Source: Psychromonas sp. MB-3u-54 (lineage in GTDB: Bacteria; Pseudomonadota; Gammaproteobacteria; Enterobacterales; Psychromonadaceae). From it: DNA of 64,000 nucleotides. Where the stretch lies: contig NZ_PJBP01000185.1 in NCBI RefSeq assembly GCF_002836415.1, positions 1 through 64,000 of the forward strand, read 5' to 3'. The notes under the pieces were generated by a model. That model was not told where the DNA came from and did no database searches. It worked only from the letters and a program-made list of their open reading frames with translations. Numbering within the stretch: the first letter of the stretch is position 1; each line of letters starts with the position of its first letter. Shown here piece after piece: positions 27,171 to 36,192 of this stretch. The position numbers and the translations under genes are program-made.

Positions 27171-28661
27171 ATGTGGTTACAAAATAGAAGAAACTTAACA
27201 CTCTTTTTTCTTTTTAATTTTTCTCTTGTTATAGCGGCTAATTCATCTGTTGTTTTTGATCTGCTTGATGAGTGGTTAAGTGCAGGCCCTTATAATCATG
27301 GTTTATTAGGTTTTGGCCTTGCTTTATATGTTTTTTGGATAAAAAAAGAGGAGTTTGCTTTCTCCCGCAGCCGTTTTCTAAATCTGCTGCCCTTATGTGC
27401 GGCTAGCCTGCTACTGCTGGTAGCAAACCTTGCTAGTATCGCGCAATTACAGATACTCGGCTTATTTCTTGTCATAGTGGCTTTATTACTTTCCCTTTAT
27501 GGTCTTAAAATCATTACCACTTTATTCCTTCCTCTCTTGATGATCTTTTTGCTCCTGCCTGTCTGGGATGTATTACAAATACCTTTGCGGGACATCTCAA
27601 CCTGGGTAAGTTTTAACACTGTAGACTTACTTGGTTTTGAAATAATGAGAGAGGGATATTATCTGCTGACACCGGGGGGCACTTTTATAGTTGAAGAGTC
27701 ATGTTCTGGGCTAGGTTTTTTTCTGGCTTCAGCCTTGTATGCTGTTTTTGTTGCACAAATCAATCATCTTTCGCGTAAATCAGCGGCCTTATTTTTCATT
27801 TTAGCGGTGCTTGTTGCTATCATCGCCAATTGGATTCGTATCACAGTGATTATTATTGTCGGTAGCCAAACCGCAATGCAGCACTTTATCGTGCAAGACC
27901 ATTTAACCTTCGGCTGGTTCGTTTTTGCTGCTTGTTTTATGCCGCTTATATTTATCGGCAATATCTATTTTGGAGAGCAAGTAGCCGCTAAAAGCAACCA
28001 TCAAAGCGCACCAAAGAAACAGCAAAATTCAAATATTACTTATCTATTCTCAGTAGTTACAATTGTGATCTGTTTTTCTGCAGGCACATTCATTATTTCT
28101 TCTCGCTATGATCCAGAATATAAATTTATATTACCAAGCATTCCTAATTATACAAAAGTAGGCGCGAGCAGTGCGACCAGTCATAACTGGAAAATAGTGT
28201 CAAAAGGCGCAACAAGTGAGGAATATACCCATTTTTTACAGGAAAAAGAATTAATCCAAGTTTATTTAGCTAATTACGTTAGGCAATACCAAGGTGCTGA
28301 AATGATTTTTATTGAAAACAGTCTATTTGATAAAAGCCGCTGGTTTAAAGACGAACAACAGATAATTAAATTAGCTCCCGCATCGATGCTAAAGCAGATA
28401 AATTTATTAACCCTCCACAGGAATAGCCAGCGCTCCCGCTTAATCGCATATTGGTATTTAATAGATGGGCGTTATATCACCGATAAAAAACTGGCTAAAT
28501 GGTATGAAGTTCAAGCGACACTAAAAGGCCAGCCCGGTGCCACGCTAATCGCCATCGAATTTGCGTACAATAATGAGGATAAGGAACAGGCCGTAAAAAC
28601 AGTAACAGACTTTGTGACTGCATTTAGTGCACAACCTATTAATATTCAAAAATCTATATAA
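27171..28661 (+). CDS. xrtA: Exosortase A fused to an EpsI domain
   Basis: 496 residues. Residues 1-260 form the eight-helix exosortase, a membrane cysteine transpeptidase/protease that processes PEP-CTERM proteins. The catalytic triad is visible: Cys178 in EESCSGLGFF, Arg223 in NWIRI and His244 in DHLTFGW. Residues about 285-490 form a periplasmic EpsI (DUF3485-like) domain after another membrane helix at 287-305. The EpsI fusion is typical of exosortases in EPS loci. Start at ATG 27171 with an AGGGAT binding site. It is followed after 8 bp by the heparinase-like gene. Its natural substrate is probably the PEP-CTERM protein at 47190. An IS3 fragment directly upstream may have replaced the original promoter region. 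Confidence 0.95.
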   Translation: MWLQNRRNLTLFFLFNFSLVIAANSSVVFDLLDEWLSAGPYNHGLLGFGLALYVFWIKKEEFAFSRSRFLNLLPLCAASLLLLVANLASIAQLQILGLFLVIVALLLSLYGLKIITTLFLPLLMIFLLLPVWDVLQIPLRDISTWVSFNTVDLLGFEIMREGYYLLTPGGTFIVEESCSGLGFFLASALYAVFVAQINHLSRKSAALFFILAVLVAIIANWIRITVIIIVGSQTAMQHFIVQDHLTFGWFVFAACFMPLIFIGNIYFGEQVAAKSNHQSAPKKQQNSNITYLFSVVTIVICFSAGTFIISSRYDPEYKFILPSIPNYTKVGASSATSHNWKIVSKGATSEEYTHFLQEKELIQVYLANYVRQYQGAEMIFIENSLFDKSRWFKDEQQIIKLAPASMLKQINLLTLHRNSQRSRLIAYWYLIDGRYITDKKLAKWYEVQATLKGQPGATLIAIEFAYNNEDKEQAVKTVTDFVTAFSAQPINIQKSI

Positions 28662-28669
28662 GAAGCCCT

Positions 28670-30676
28670 ATGCAATCTTTATTCTGGTATGTGAAACGTA
28701 TTAAAACCATGTCAACACAAGAAATCAGTTGGCGTGTCAGATCATTATCTGCCGCGCTGTTAGAGCATACCCGTGTAAAGATGAACATTATTGCATCGCC
28801 TACATTTCAAGCAGGCTATCAAGAGCTAGCACCATTTTCTCCGCCATTCCGAGTTTTTGTGGGTGATATTAAAAAATTTAATTGTCAATGGCGCCCGGCA
28901 TTGCTAACTAAAGCAGATCAAATTTTACAACACAAGCTCAGTTATTTTGATTTGCATGCTCTGGATTTAGAAACACCTATTAACTGGCATAAAGATCATG
29001 CGACAGGACAACAAACCAGCCTCGCTGCTATCATCTCGGTCAATTATCGTGACATTAAGAAAAATGGCGACTGCAAGTTAGTTTGGGAGCCTAATCGTCA
29101 TCATCAGTTTGTTGTTTTAGCACGCGCTTATCAGGTTACGGGTGACTTAAAATATGCACAAGGTGTCATCTCACAAATGACCAGCTGGCTGAATGCCAAC
29201 CCATACGGTTATGGCATGAACTGGAAAAATCCGCTTGAACTGGGGATAAGAATAATTAATTGGGTGTGGGCAATTGATTTAATTCTCGATTCAGGATTAT
29301 TTTCCGGTGAATTTAAAAACCGATTATTACATAGCGTCTATCTGCATTGTCGAGATGTGAGTGGTAAATTTTCACAAGGCTCATCTGCGAATAATCATTT
29401 AGTCGGAGAAGCGGCAGGTGTTTATATTGCTGCCAGCTATTTTTCAATGTTAAAAGATGCACCAACATGGCGGCAAAAAAGTAAGGCCGTTTTAGAAAAT
29501 GAAATACAAGCACAAACTTTTTCTGATGGCGGCTCCAAAGAGCACGGTTTTAGCTATCAATTTTTTGTTTTCCAGCTTTATCTGTTTTCATCACAAATTG
29601 CGAACTGGCAAAATGATGATTTTTCTCCTGAATACCAACATACGTTAAATAAACTCGCTGAATTTATCGCTATCATTGCACAAGGAGGAGAGGACTACCC
29701 TATGCTGGGTGACCAAGATGATGGCTATGCATTGGATCTTGGTAATCATGTTCATGATATCAATGCTCTTTGCGATTTGGCTTCTCATCTTTACGATAAT
29801 GAAATATTTCGCATCAACGCTCAAGAAGCAAGTGAAGCCGCATTTTGGTTATTCAATCAACGGGGCATAGATAAAAATCTTGCCCCTTCGTTACAATCTA
29901 CGCCTTTAACACCACATAAATTTACTGAATCTGGCTATTATTTACTGCAAGCCGGTAGTCTAAAGACGAATGATCAGGTGAGCGTTTTATTTGATTGTGC
30001 TGAACTTGGCTATACGTCCATTGCCGCTCATGGTCATGCTGATGCATTAAGTATCGTTATGCGTCTTAATGGCAAAGATTTGTTAGCCGATAGCGGCACC
30101 TATGATTATTACAGTTTTCCTCATTGGCGAGATCACTTTAGAAAGACACAAGCGCACAATACCATCGAGGTGGATGGCTTAGACCAATCGGTTATGACCG
30201 GTCCATTTATGTGGGAAAAACATGCGCAAGCACAATGTACCCTTTGGGATCCAAATAATACAGGAGGTATAGTCACTGGCATGCATAATGGCTATTTACG
30301 ACTGGCGTCACCCGTCACTCATCAGCGTAGTTTAAATCTAAATACACAACAAAAAGAGCTGCAAATAACAGATCAAATTCAATCACAAGGCGACCATGAT
30401 ATTGCGCTTTATTTCCATCTATCGGAATATTGTTCAAGTATAAAAATTAACGGTCAAATTTGCAGTCTCATCTTAGGCAATTTCAACGTGATTATTACTT
30501 TACCTGATAACTTAAATTTAGAAGCAGTACGGGGTGAGTGCCACCAAGATCCCAATCATGCATCACTTGGCTGGATTAGCCGCGGCTACCATCGGCGAAC
30601 AGCAATTACGACTTTAATCGCCAGCGGAAATACAGTTGCCAGCCAACAATTCACAACATCTATCCAGTGGTTCTAA
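28670..30676 (+). CDS. Heparinase II/III family protein (polysaccharide lyase-like)
   Basis: 668 residues. The N-terminal half is an alpha-helical toroid (SWRVRSLSA at the start, YQVTGDLKYAQ, NPLELGIRIINWVWA, SSANNHLVGEAAG). The C-terminal half is the heparinase II/III beta-sandwich with SIAAHGHADALSI and LLADSGTYDYY. The His in HGHAD and the Tyr residues are the expected catalytic residues. Proteins of this subgroup are constant members of exosortase EPS loci. No signal peptide is visible at the annotated start. Its activity on uronate-containing polymer fits with ManNAcA supply from WecBC, but that is inference. It follows xrtA by 8 bp, and its end is only 7 bp from the convergent gene. Confidence 0.88.
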   Translation: MQSLFWYVKRIKTMSTQEISWRVRSLSAALLEHTRVKMNIIASPTFQAGYQELAPFSPPFRVFVGDIKKFNCQWRPALLTKADQILQHKLSYFDLHALDLETPINWHKDHATGQQTSLAAIISVNYRDIKKNGDCKLVWEPNRHHQFVVLARAYQVTGDLKYAQGVISQMTSWLNANPYGYGMNWKNPLELGIRIINWVWAIDLILDSGLFSGEFKNRLLHSVYLHCRDVSGKFSQGSSANNHLVGEAAGVYIAASYFSMLKDAPTWRQKSKAVLENEIQAQTFSDGGSKEHGFSYQFFVFQLYLFSSQIANWQNDDFSPEYQHTLNKLAEFIAIIAQGGEDYPMLGDQDDGYALDLGNHVHDINALCDLASHLYDNEIFRINAQEASEAAFWLFNQRGIDKNLAPSLQSTPLTPHKFTESGYYLLQAGSLKTNDQVSVLFDCAELGYTSIAAHGHADALSIVMRLNGKDLLADSGTYDYYSFPHWRDHFRKTQAHNTIEVDGLDQSVMTGPFMWEKHAQAQCTLWDPNNTGGIVTGMHNGYLRLASPVTHQRSLNLNTQQKELQITDQIQSQGDHDIALYFHLSEYCSSIKINGQICSLILGNFNVIITLPDNLNLEAVRGECHQDPNHASLGWISRGYHRRTAITTLIASGNTVASQQFTTSIQWF

Positions 30677-30683
30677 TTGGAGA

Positions 30684-31808
30684 TTAAATTGGTTTGAGAT
30701 AGCGTCCGGTCGGCCAAATTTCTCGAATACTAAAGGGAATGTTTTTCATTTTTGGGTGCCAGATGAAAATGTTAGAACCCAGCTTTTTATCTGCAAGCCA
30801 GCGCCTCTTATGATCAGTATAAACACCCAAAAAATCATAACAGCTTAGCCCTTCTTTCTGACAATTAGTGAATGAATAATAACGTAACACTTGTCCAACA
30901 CCTGCTATAAAATCAGGATTAAAACCCTCTTGAATGGCTAAAAATTCGTTGTTATAAACATAACCAAGCTGCATCGCTTGAATTTCACCGTGACTTTCAA
31001 GTCTAAGCAACCTCAACCAGCCTTTTTTTAAAGCCAGTGGCGCGAAAAGTCGGTAAAAATCGGCTAATTCAGGACGTCGTTCAAATGTACCTAATCCAGC
31101 ATTTAACCAATGTTTATTATGTAAGCTAAAGAGTTGCTCAAGAAGTTCACTGATATCATCATCACTTTTGCAAGTAAGCATTTGCCAGGATCCAAGCTTA
31201 TCCAAGCGACGATGAGGCCTGCGAATATCAGCACGTAAACTTTTGGATAACTCGGGTAATATATCAGTAGAATACTTGCTTAAAGGGATCTGAGCAAACT
31301 CTACGGTACGTTGATTGCAGTTAAGCGCCTCAACGCTTGATAATGATTGCAGTAACGTATGTCCTCCCTCAGTCCAGGCCGCTACATTAGTGAACCAGAT
31401 AAAATCCCAGCATGGTTTAACCTCAGGGCTAAGCAGATGTTCCCAGAGCCTACTTTTAAGCGCGATACTGTCTTCTTTTTTAACAATAAAATTTGAGTAT
31501 TCCGATCCAGAACCTTTATCGCCAACAAATCGTAATGCCTGGTACGTAAGTAAGTGAGCTAAGCGGTACTCTTGTATATAAAAAGGGGCAATAGCTAGAA
31601 TGCCCTGGCTATCCTGGATCACTATAATAAAAGGTGTTATCAACCCACCTTGTGTTATTCGCCAACAATCCATCCATTCCCAAGTCAGAAACAGATTATC
31701 AGCATCAGATTGCACAAGGAGGTTTTGCCAATCTTTTTTTAACGTTGCAAAATCATTCCAATTTTTAATCACCCTGATTTCAAATGATTCTGCACTGCTT
31801 ATTAACAT
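30684..31808 (-). CDS. CelD/BcsL-like GNAT acetyltransferase
   Basis: 374 residues. The sequence has the N-terminal LFLTWEWMDCWRIT block and the C-terminal GNAT half with LRADIRRPHRRLDKLG, HNKHWLNAGLGTF, IQAMQLGYVYNNEFLAIQEGF and CYDFLGVYTDHKRRW. This is the FemAB-related/CelD group often found in exosortase loci; members acylate sugars or amino sugars with acetyl-CoA or related donors. It is on the minus strand between two plus-strand blocks and converges on the heparinase-like gene with 7 bp between stops and no visible terminator. Its 5' side faces the 7-bp tandem repeat at 31942. Confidence 0.78.
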   Translation of the reverse strand: MLISSAESFEIRVIKNWNDFATLKKDWQNLLVQSDADNLFLTWEWMDCWRITQGGLITPFIIVIQDSQGILAIAPFYIQEYRLAHLLTYQALRFVGDKGSGSEYSNFIVKKEDSIALKSRLWEHLLSPEVKPCWDFIWFTNVAAWTEGGHTLLQSLSSVEALNCNQRTVEFAQIPLSKYSTDILPELSKSLRADIRRPHRRLDKLGSWQMLTCKSDDDISELLEQLFSLHNKHWLNAGLGTFERRPELADFYRLFAPLALKKGWLRLLRLESHGEIQAMQLGYVYNNEFLAIQEGFNPDFIAGVGQVLRYYSFTNCQKEGLSCYDFLGVYTDHKRRWLADKKLGSNIFIWHPKMKNIPFSIREIWPTGRYLKPI

Positions 31809-31941
31809 ATTAACCCTTCTATAGTCGAAGATTTAGATTGGACAGATAAAAAATAAAATACCTTTGAGATCAATTCAATAAGAAGTATCTGTTCTAAAAA
31901 TAAAATTAGCAGAGTGAAGATCAAGCAAATAAATACCAGTA

Positions 31942-31976
31942 AAATAACAAATAACAAATAACAAATAACAAATAAC
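31942..31976. repeat. Five perfect copies of the 7-mer AAATAAC
   Basis: 35 bp made of five identical 7-bp units lie in the gap between the divergent genes at 31808 (minus) and 32069 (plus), about 130 bp upstream of the former. Short tandem repeats at such a place can change promoter spacing when copy number varies. Confidence 0.9.
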
Positions 31977-32068
31977 ATTAAGAAATACCTAAGCAATCAT
32001 AATGAAATTTTCACTTGTTATCAATTTAAGACAAACGACACATCGCTTAAATTACAAACAGGAATCCA

Positions 32069-32740
32069 ATGGAAAATTTAAAAAATTTATCCATTAAAGT
32101 TAGCTCTTTTACTCTATTATTATTTTGTTTGTTATTTTTAACGGCATGTAATAGTGGAGCTTCCTATGACACCTTAACATTAGCACCAAACAGTGCTGAC
32201 AGTACTGAATTTAGTATTAATTTTCCTTCAGATATAACAGTCAAGGCAGGTAAAACTGTTGAATTAACCCCTGAAATTAATGAAAAAAGTATCGCTATAG
32301 TCACTTGCCAATGAAAGCAAACATCCGGCTATGTGGTAACGCTAGCAACCAATAATGAGCTATCTGCAGAGTTCACGGCACCAGTAAACGATAATTTAAC
32401 ATTTGAAGTTATCGCGACAGATAGCGATGGCAATCAAGATTCAGACACAATAAATATAACTGTATTACCAGCTAATGTAGCTCACCGCGCCATACTAAGC
32501 TGGAGTCCCCCACTTTATAATTAAAATGGTTCCGAATTAACGGATTTAGCGGGCTACAGAATTTATTATGGGCAAACAGCAACTCAACTAAATATGAAAA
32601 AATGAGTCAGCAACCCCAAGTTGACATCATACAAAATAGCTAATCTGTCCTCTGGCATGAGTTATTCTTTCTGCATAACAGCCGTTAACAATGCTGGAGA
32701 TGAAAGTCAGAAAAGCGCGACAGTAAAACTTATTTTGTAG
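32069..32740 (+). pseudogene. Fibronectin type III lipoprotein with three in-frame stop codons
   Basis: One continuous frame of 224 codons has a lipoprotein signal peptide (LLFLTACNSG, lipobox Cys at residue 27), an Ig-like/cadherin-like region (ATDSDGNQDSDTINITVLP) and an FN3 domain (AILSWSPP, then LAGYRIYYG, LTSYKIANLSSGMSYSFCIT). It is interrupted by TGA at 32312, TAA at 32522 and TGA near 32603, all in the same frame and without frameshift. FN3 lipoproteins of this type accompany exosortase EPS loci. The simplest reading is a gene inactivated by point mutations, perhaps replaced by the intact FN3 protein at 3148. Readthrough or recoding cannot be excluded but nothing suggests it. Confidence 0.75.
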
Positions 32741-33649
32741 CGCCCCTAATAATAAGAATGATAGTTAAAAAACTAGCGTTCTTAGAGGACACACAGTGAG
32801 TCTCAGCCTGTGAGTAGGTTCTTTTTGTTGCTTTCAGGCTGCTCTTAATACTTTGCATATTTCAAATGTCATTTCAATAACCACTCTGAGTGGTTATCCT
32901 TTTACTAAAAAAGGTCGCCCCAATAAGTCTGTTTTATTAGAAGGGAAAATTACTTAAAAAATATCTACTTTCATCTTTCAAGTAGCACCTTCACTACATA
33001 ATCTGGCGGTGTATTACACAGCCTAACCTTATATACCCAAACCACTTGAGAATACGGATTCAGAGTTTCATTCGAATGCGAGAACAAGGCGTACTATATT
33101 TTAAATATTTAATTTTCTCGATTCCCATCATCTTTTCCTGATTACAAATATAGTCAATAGCTCTATTTTCATTAGACCAACTATCGATACAAAATAGCCT
33201 CTAATCCAACAATTTTAGAGGAATACTCATACAAAGATGAACCCTCTTTCATTAAATGCCCTTCTGCTATTACGACTTTTTTTCGAAAATTCATGAAACG
33301 TCTCACCTGAGTGTTTTCGAAGAGCCCAATAAAAAAGGGTATTAGACATTCTCTTAACAACCAATATTTGATGCGTATATCAAGGTATATAGACCATCGC
33401 GTATTATCAATACCATCACTGCATTATCATTTTCTTTAAATTGCTTAATAGTATGAGCAGAAGCGTCAGGCATAACCTAATGACCACGCTCACAGGCCGT
33501 AGTTTTAATTTTTAATAATATAAGACTTACACGTCTAAATTTTTTTTTTGAACTAACATATCTTATGTGGTTTTAAATTAAGTTAGACAATGTGTTACCT
33601 CTTTAAGGTTATTTTTCCCCATCGTTAGATTTACAGCTCATACGGAAAT
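32741..33649. other. Gap with decayed coding-like sequence, no intact gene
   Basis: No intact frame. On the minus strand between about 33200 and 33500, alternating frames give protein-like segments (MPDASAHTIKQFKENDNAVM, then RRFMNFRKKVVIAEGHLMKE and GSSLYEYSSKIVGLEAILYR). They read like a single degenerate gene with frameshifts, which I do not recognise. The last 150 bp before 33650 should carry the promoter of the wecB-wecC operon; a run of nine T lies at about 33541-33549. Confidence 0.35.
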
Positions 33650-34846
33650 ATGGTTATGTCTATTAAAATATTAACTGTCTTTGGTACTCGACCAGAAGCA
33701 ATCAAAATGGCTCCACTTGTAGATGCGCTAAAAAAACAGCCGGGTATTGACGCTAAAGTTTGCGTTACAGCACAACATAGAGAGATGCTTGATCAGGTAC
33801 TTGAGCTGTTTGCAATCACCCCCGACTATGATCTAAATATAATGAAGCCTGGGCAGTCTTTATCCGATGTAACCACTAATATTTTATTAGGGCTTGAACC
33901 CATTTTAAAAGAATTTAAGCCCCACCTTATCTTGGTGCACGGTGATACCTCAACGACATTATCGACCAGTTTAGCCGCCTTTTATCAGCAGATTCCAATT
34001 GGCCATGTTGAAGCAGGTTTACGTACTGGCGATCTGAACTCTCCTTGGCCGGAAGAAGGGAATCGCCGACTTACCAGCGCCATTACTCATCTTCATTTTG
34101 CGCCAACCGAAAGTGCGAAAGCAAATTTACTCCGAGAGTGGATCTCAGCCGATAACATTGAAGTAACCGGTAATACCGTTATTGATGCCTTAATGCAGGT
34201 GATCCATAAATTAAAAAATAACACACAACTTTCAAGCACATTAGCTGACATGTTCCCCCAATTAGATGCCAATAAAAAACTCATCTTAGTAACGGGTCAT
34301 CGCAGAGAAAGTTTTGGTGGTGGATTTGAGCGAATTTGTGGGGCGCTGGCAGAAATTGCAAGCAGACATTCAAATGTCCAGATAATCTACCCTGTTCATC
34401 TAAACCCCAATGTCCGTGAACCGGTTAATCGGATTTTATGCAATCTTGACAATATCCATTTAATAGAGCCGCAAGATTACCTTCCTTTTGTCTATTTAAT
34501 GGATAAAGCGCACCTTATTTTAACCGATTCCGGGGGCATTCAAGAAGAAGCACCAAGTTTAGGTAAACCCGTACTGGTGATGCGTGATGTCACCGAGCGG
34601 CCTGAAGCGATTTCCGCAGGAACGGTTCAACTGGTTGGTACGGACAAAAATAATATTATCAATGCCGTTGAAAAATTACTGCAGGATGAAATAACTTATA
34701 ACCGTATGAGTCGTGCACATAATCCCTATGGGGATGGTCAGTCTTGTCAGAAAATAATCAATAGAATCATGCATTATTTTGTTACACAAAAGACGGAAGC
34801 AGTCACTGCGGCTTCAGAGTCTATTGCAGTTAATCTTAATGGATAA
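33650..34846 (+). CDS. wecB: UDP-N-acetylglucosamine 2-epimerase (non-hydrolysing)
   Basis: 398 residues, 376-400 being usual. It interconverts UDP-GlcNAc and UDP-ManNAc. Hallmarks: [90 protein letters not shown] and TERPEA. The annotated ATG at 33650 is followed by a second in-frame ATG two codons later, and either could be used. It lies 22 bp before wecC. Together the two genes supply UDP-ManNAcA, which the GT26 transferase at 25810 is suited to use. They also occur in enterobacterial common antigen synthesis, but no other ECA genes are here. Confidence 0.95.
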   Translation: MVMSIKILTVFGTRPEAIKMAPLVDALKKQPGIDAKVCVTAQHREMLDQVLELFAITPDYDLNIMKPGQSLSDVTTNILLGLEPILKEFKPHLILVHGDTSTTLSTSLAAFYQQIPIGHVEAGLRTGDLNSPWPEEGNRRLTSAITHLHFAPTESAKANLLREWISADNIEVTGNTVIDALMQVIHKLKNNTQLSSTLADMFPQLDANKKLILVTGHRRESFGGGFERICGALAEIASRHSNVQIIYPVHLNPNVREPVNRILCNLDNIHLIEPQDYLPFVYLMDKAHLILTDSGGIQEEAPSLGKPVLVMRDVTERPEAISAGTVQLVGTDKNNIINAVEKLLQDEITYNRMSRAHNPYGDGQSCQKIINRIMHYFVTQKTEAVTAASESIAVNLNG

Positions 34847-34868
34847 ATAAAAGATACAGGGAGTTGTC

Positions 34869-36119
34869 ATGAATTTTGAAAAAGTATCCGTCGTTGGGCT
34901 TGGCTATATAGGTCTGCCTACAGCTGCAATTATTGCTTCGCGAGGCATGACTGTGATTGGTGTTGAAGTTAACCAAAACGCGGTAAACCTCATTAATGCG
35001 GGGAAAATTCATATCGTCGAGCCAGATCTCGATATTGTCGTTCGCAGTGTTGTTTCCACTGGAAATTTACGCGCAGTGACTATTGCAGAGCCTGCTGATG
35101 TATTTATGATTGCCGTACCGACGCCTTTTATCCATAGCGATGATAATAGCCACCAACCCGATCTCAGTTATATTGAGTCTGCAGCTAACACTATAGCGCC
35201 AGTACTTGAAAAAGGTAACTTGGTTATTCTTGAATCAACATCCCCAGTGGGAACCACTGAAAAACTGGCCACTTGGTTAGCGAAAGCACGCCCTGATCTC
35301 TCATTTCCTCAAGATAAAGGCAATGCCGCAGACATCAATATCGCACATTGCCCTGAACGCGTATTGCCGGGTTATGTTCTACAGGAATTGGTGTCTAATG
35401 ATCGCGTCATCGGCGGCATGAGTAAAACCTGTAGCGAGAAAGCAGTTGCACTTTACCGCACATTTGTGCGCGGTGAATGTATCATCACCAATACACGCAC
35501 AGCAGAGATGGCAAAACTGACTGAAAATTCATTCCGTGACGTCAATATTGCATTTGCAAATGAATTGTCTATTATTTGCGATAAATTAAAAATAAATGCA
35601 TGGGAATTAATCAAACTGGCCAATCGCCACCCCCGCGTTAATATTTTAAATCCAGGACCGGGCGTCGGTGGTCACTGTATCGCCGTTGATCCCTGGTTTA
35701 TTGTCGACAGCTGCCCCGAAGAAGCAAATCTGATTAAACAAGCGCGCTTAACCAATGATCGCAAACCACATTATGTCATCGAGCAAATAACGCATGCCGC
35801 AGATGAGTTTAAGCGTCCTGTTATTGCATGCTTAGGACTCGCTTTTAAAGCTGATATTGACGATCTGCGAGAAAGTCCAGCATTACAGATAGTTAAGCAA
35901 CTAGCCGATAAAAAGGTCGGTCAGATAATGGCAGTAGAGCCCAATATCAAATCATTACCAGAGCATTTACTTAAAGAAAACGTACAATTTTCAAGCTTAG
36001 AAAACGCCCTCGAAGTTGCCAATATCGTCGTCATATTAGTCGATCATCAGGAATTTAAAATAACAGATAAAACGCTTTTAGCAACCAAAGTGGTCATCGA
36101 TACACGCGGCATATTCTAG
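34869..36119 (+). CDS. wecC: UDP-N-acetyl-D-mannosaminuronate dehydrogenase
   Basis: 416 residues. A UDP-glucose/GDP-mannose dehydrogenase family enzyme that oxidises UDP-ManNAc to UDP-ManNAcA in two NAD-dependent steps. VVGLGYIGLPTA is the Rossmann loop; ESTSPVGTTE, AHCPERVLPG, AEMAKLTENSFRDVNIAFANE and the catalytic Cys in GPGVGGHCIAVDPWF (about 267) are all present, as is LGLAFKADIDDLRESPA. The GTCATG start has an AGGGAG binding site. It is co-transcribed with wecB; a 73-bp gap separates it from prsK. Confidence 0.95.
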   Translation: MNFEKVSVVGLGYIGLPTAAIIASRGMTVIGVEVNQNAVNLINAGKIHIVEPDLDIVVRSVVSTGNLRAVTIAEPADVFMIAVPTPFIHSDDNSHQPDLSYIESAANTIAPVLEKGNLVILESTSPVGTTEKLATWLAKARPDLSFPQDKGNAADINIAHCPERVLPGYVLQELVSNDRVIGGMSKTCSEKAVALYRTFVRGECIITNTRTAEMAKLTENSFRDVNIAFANELSIICDKLKINAWELIKLANRHPRVNILNPGPGVGGHCIAVDPWFIVDSCPEEANLIKQARLTNDRKPHYVIEQITHAADEFKRPVIACLGLAFKADIDDLRESPALQIVKQLADKKVGQIMAVEPNIKSLPEHLLKENVQFSSLENALEVANIVVILVDHQEFKITDKTLLATKVVIDTRGIF

Positions 36120-36192
36120 CCTTATACCACTCTATTTAAAAAGTAGCTTGCCCGTTTTAATGCATCCACAGTATTGATACAAGGAAAAAAAA

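Noticed and set aside
32312-32610. Stop-codon readthrough or selenocysteine recoding in the FN3 lipoprotein gene
   Set aside because: Stops are of two kinds (TGA and TAA), no SECIS-like hairpin was seen after the TGA codons, and FN3 proteins have no known reason for selenocysteine. Pseudogene is simpler.
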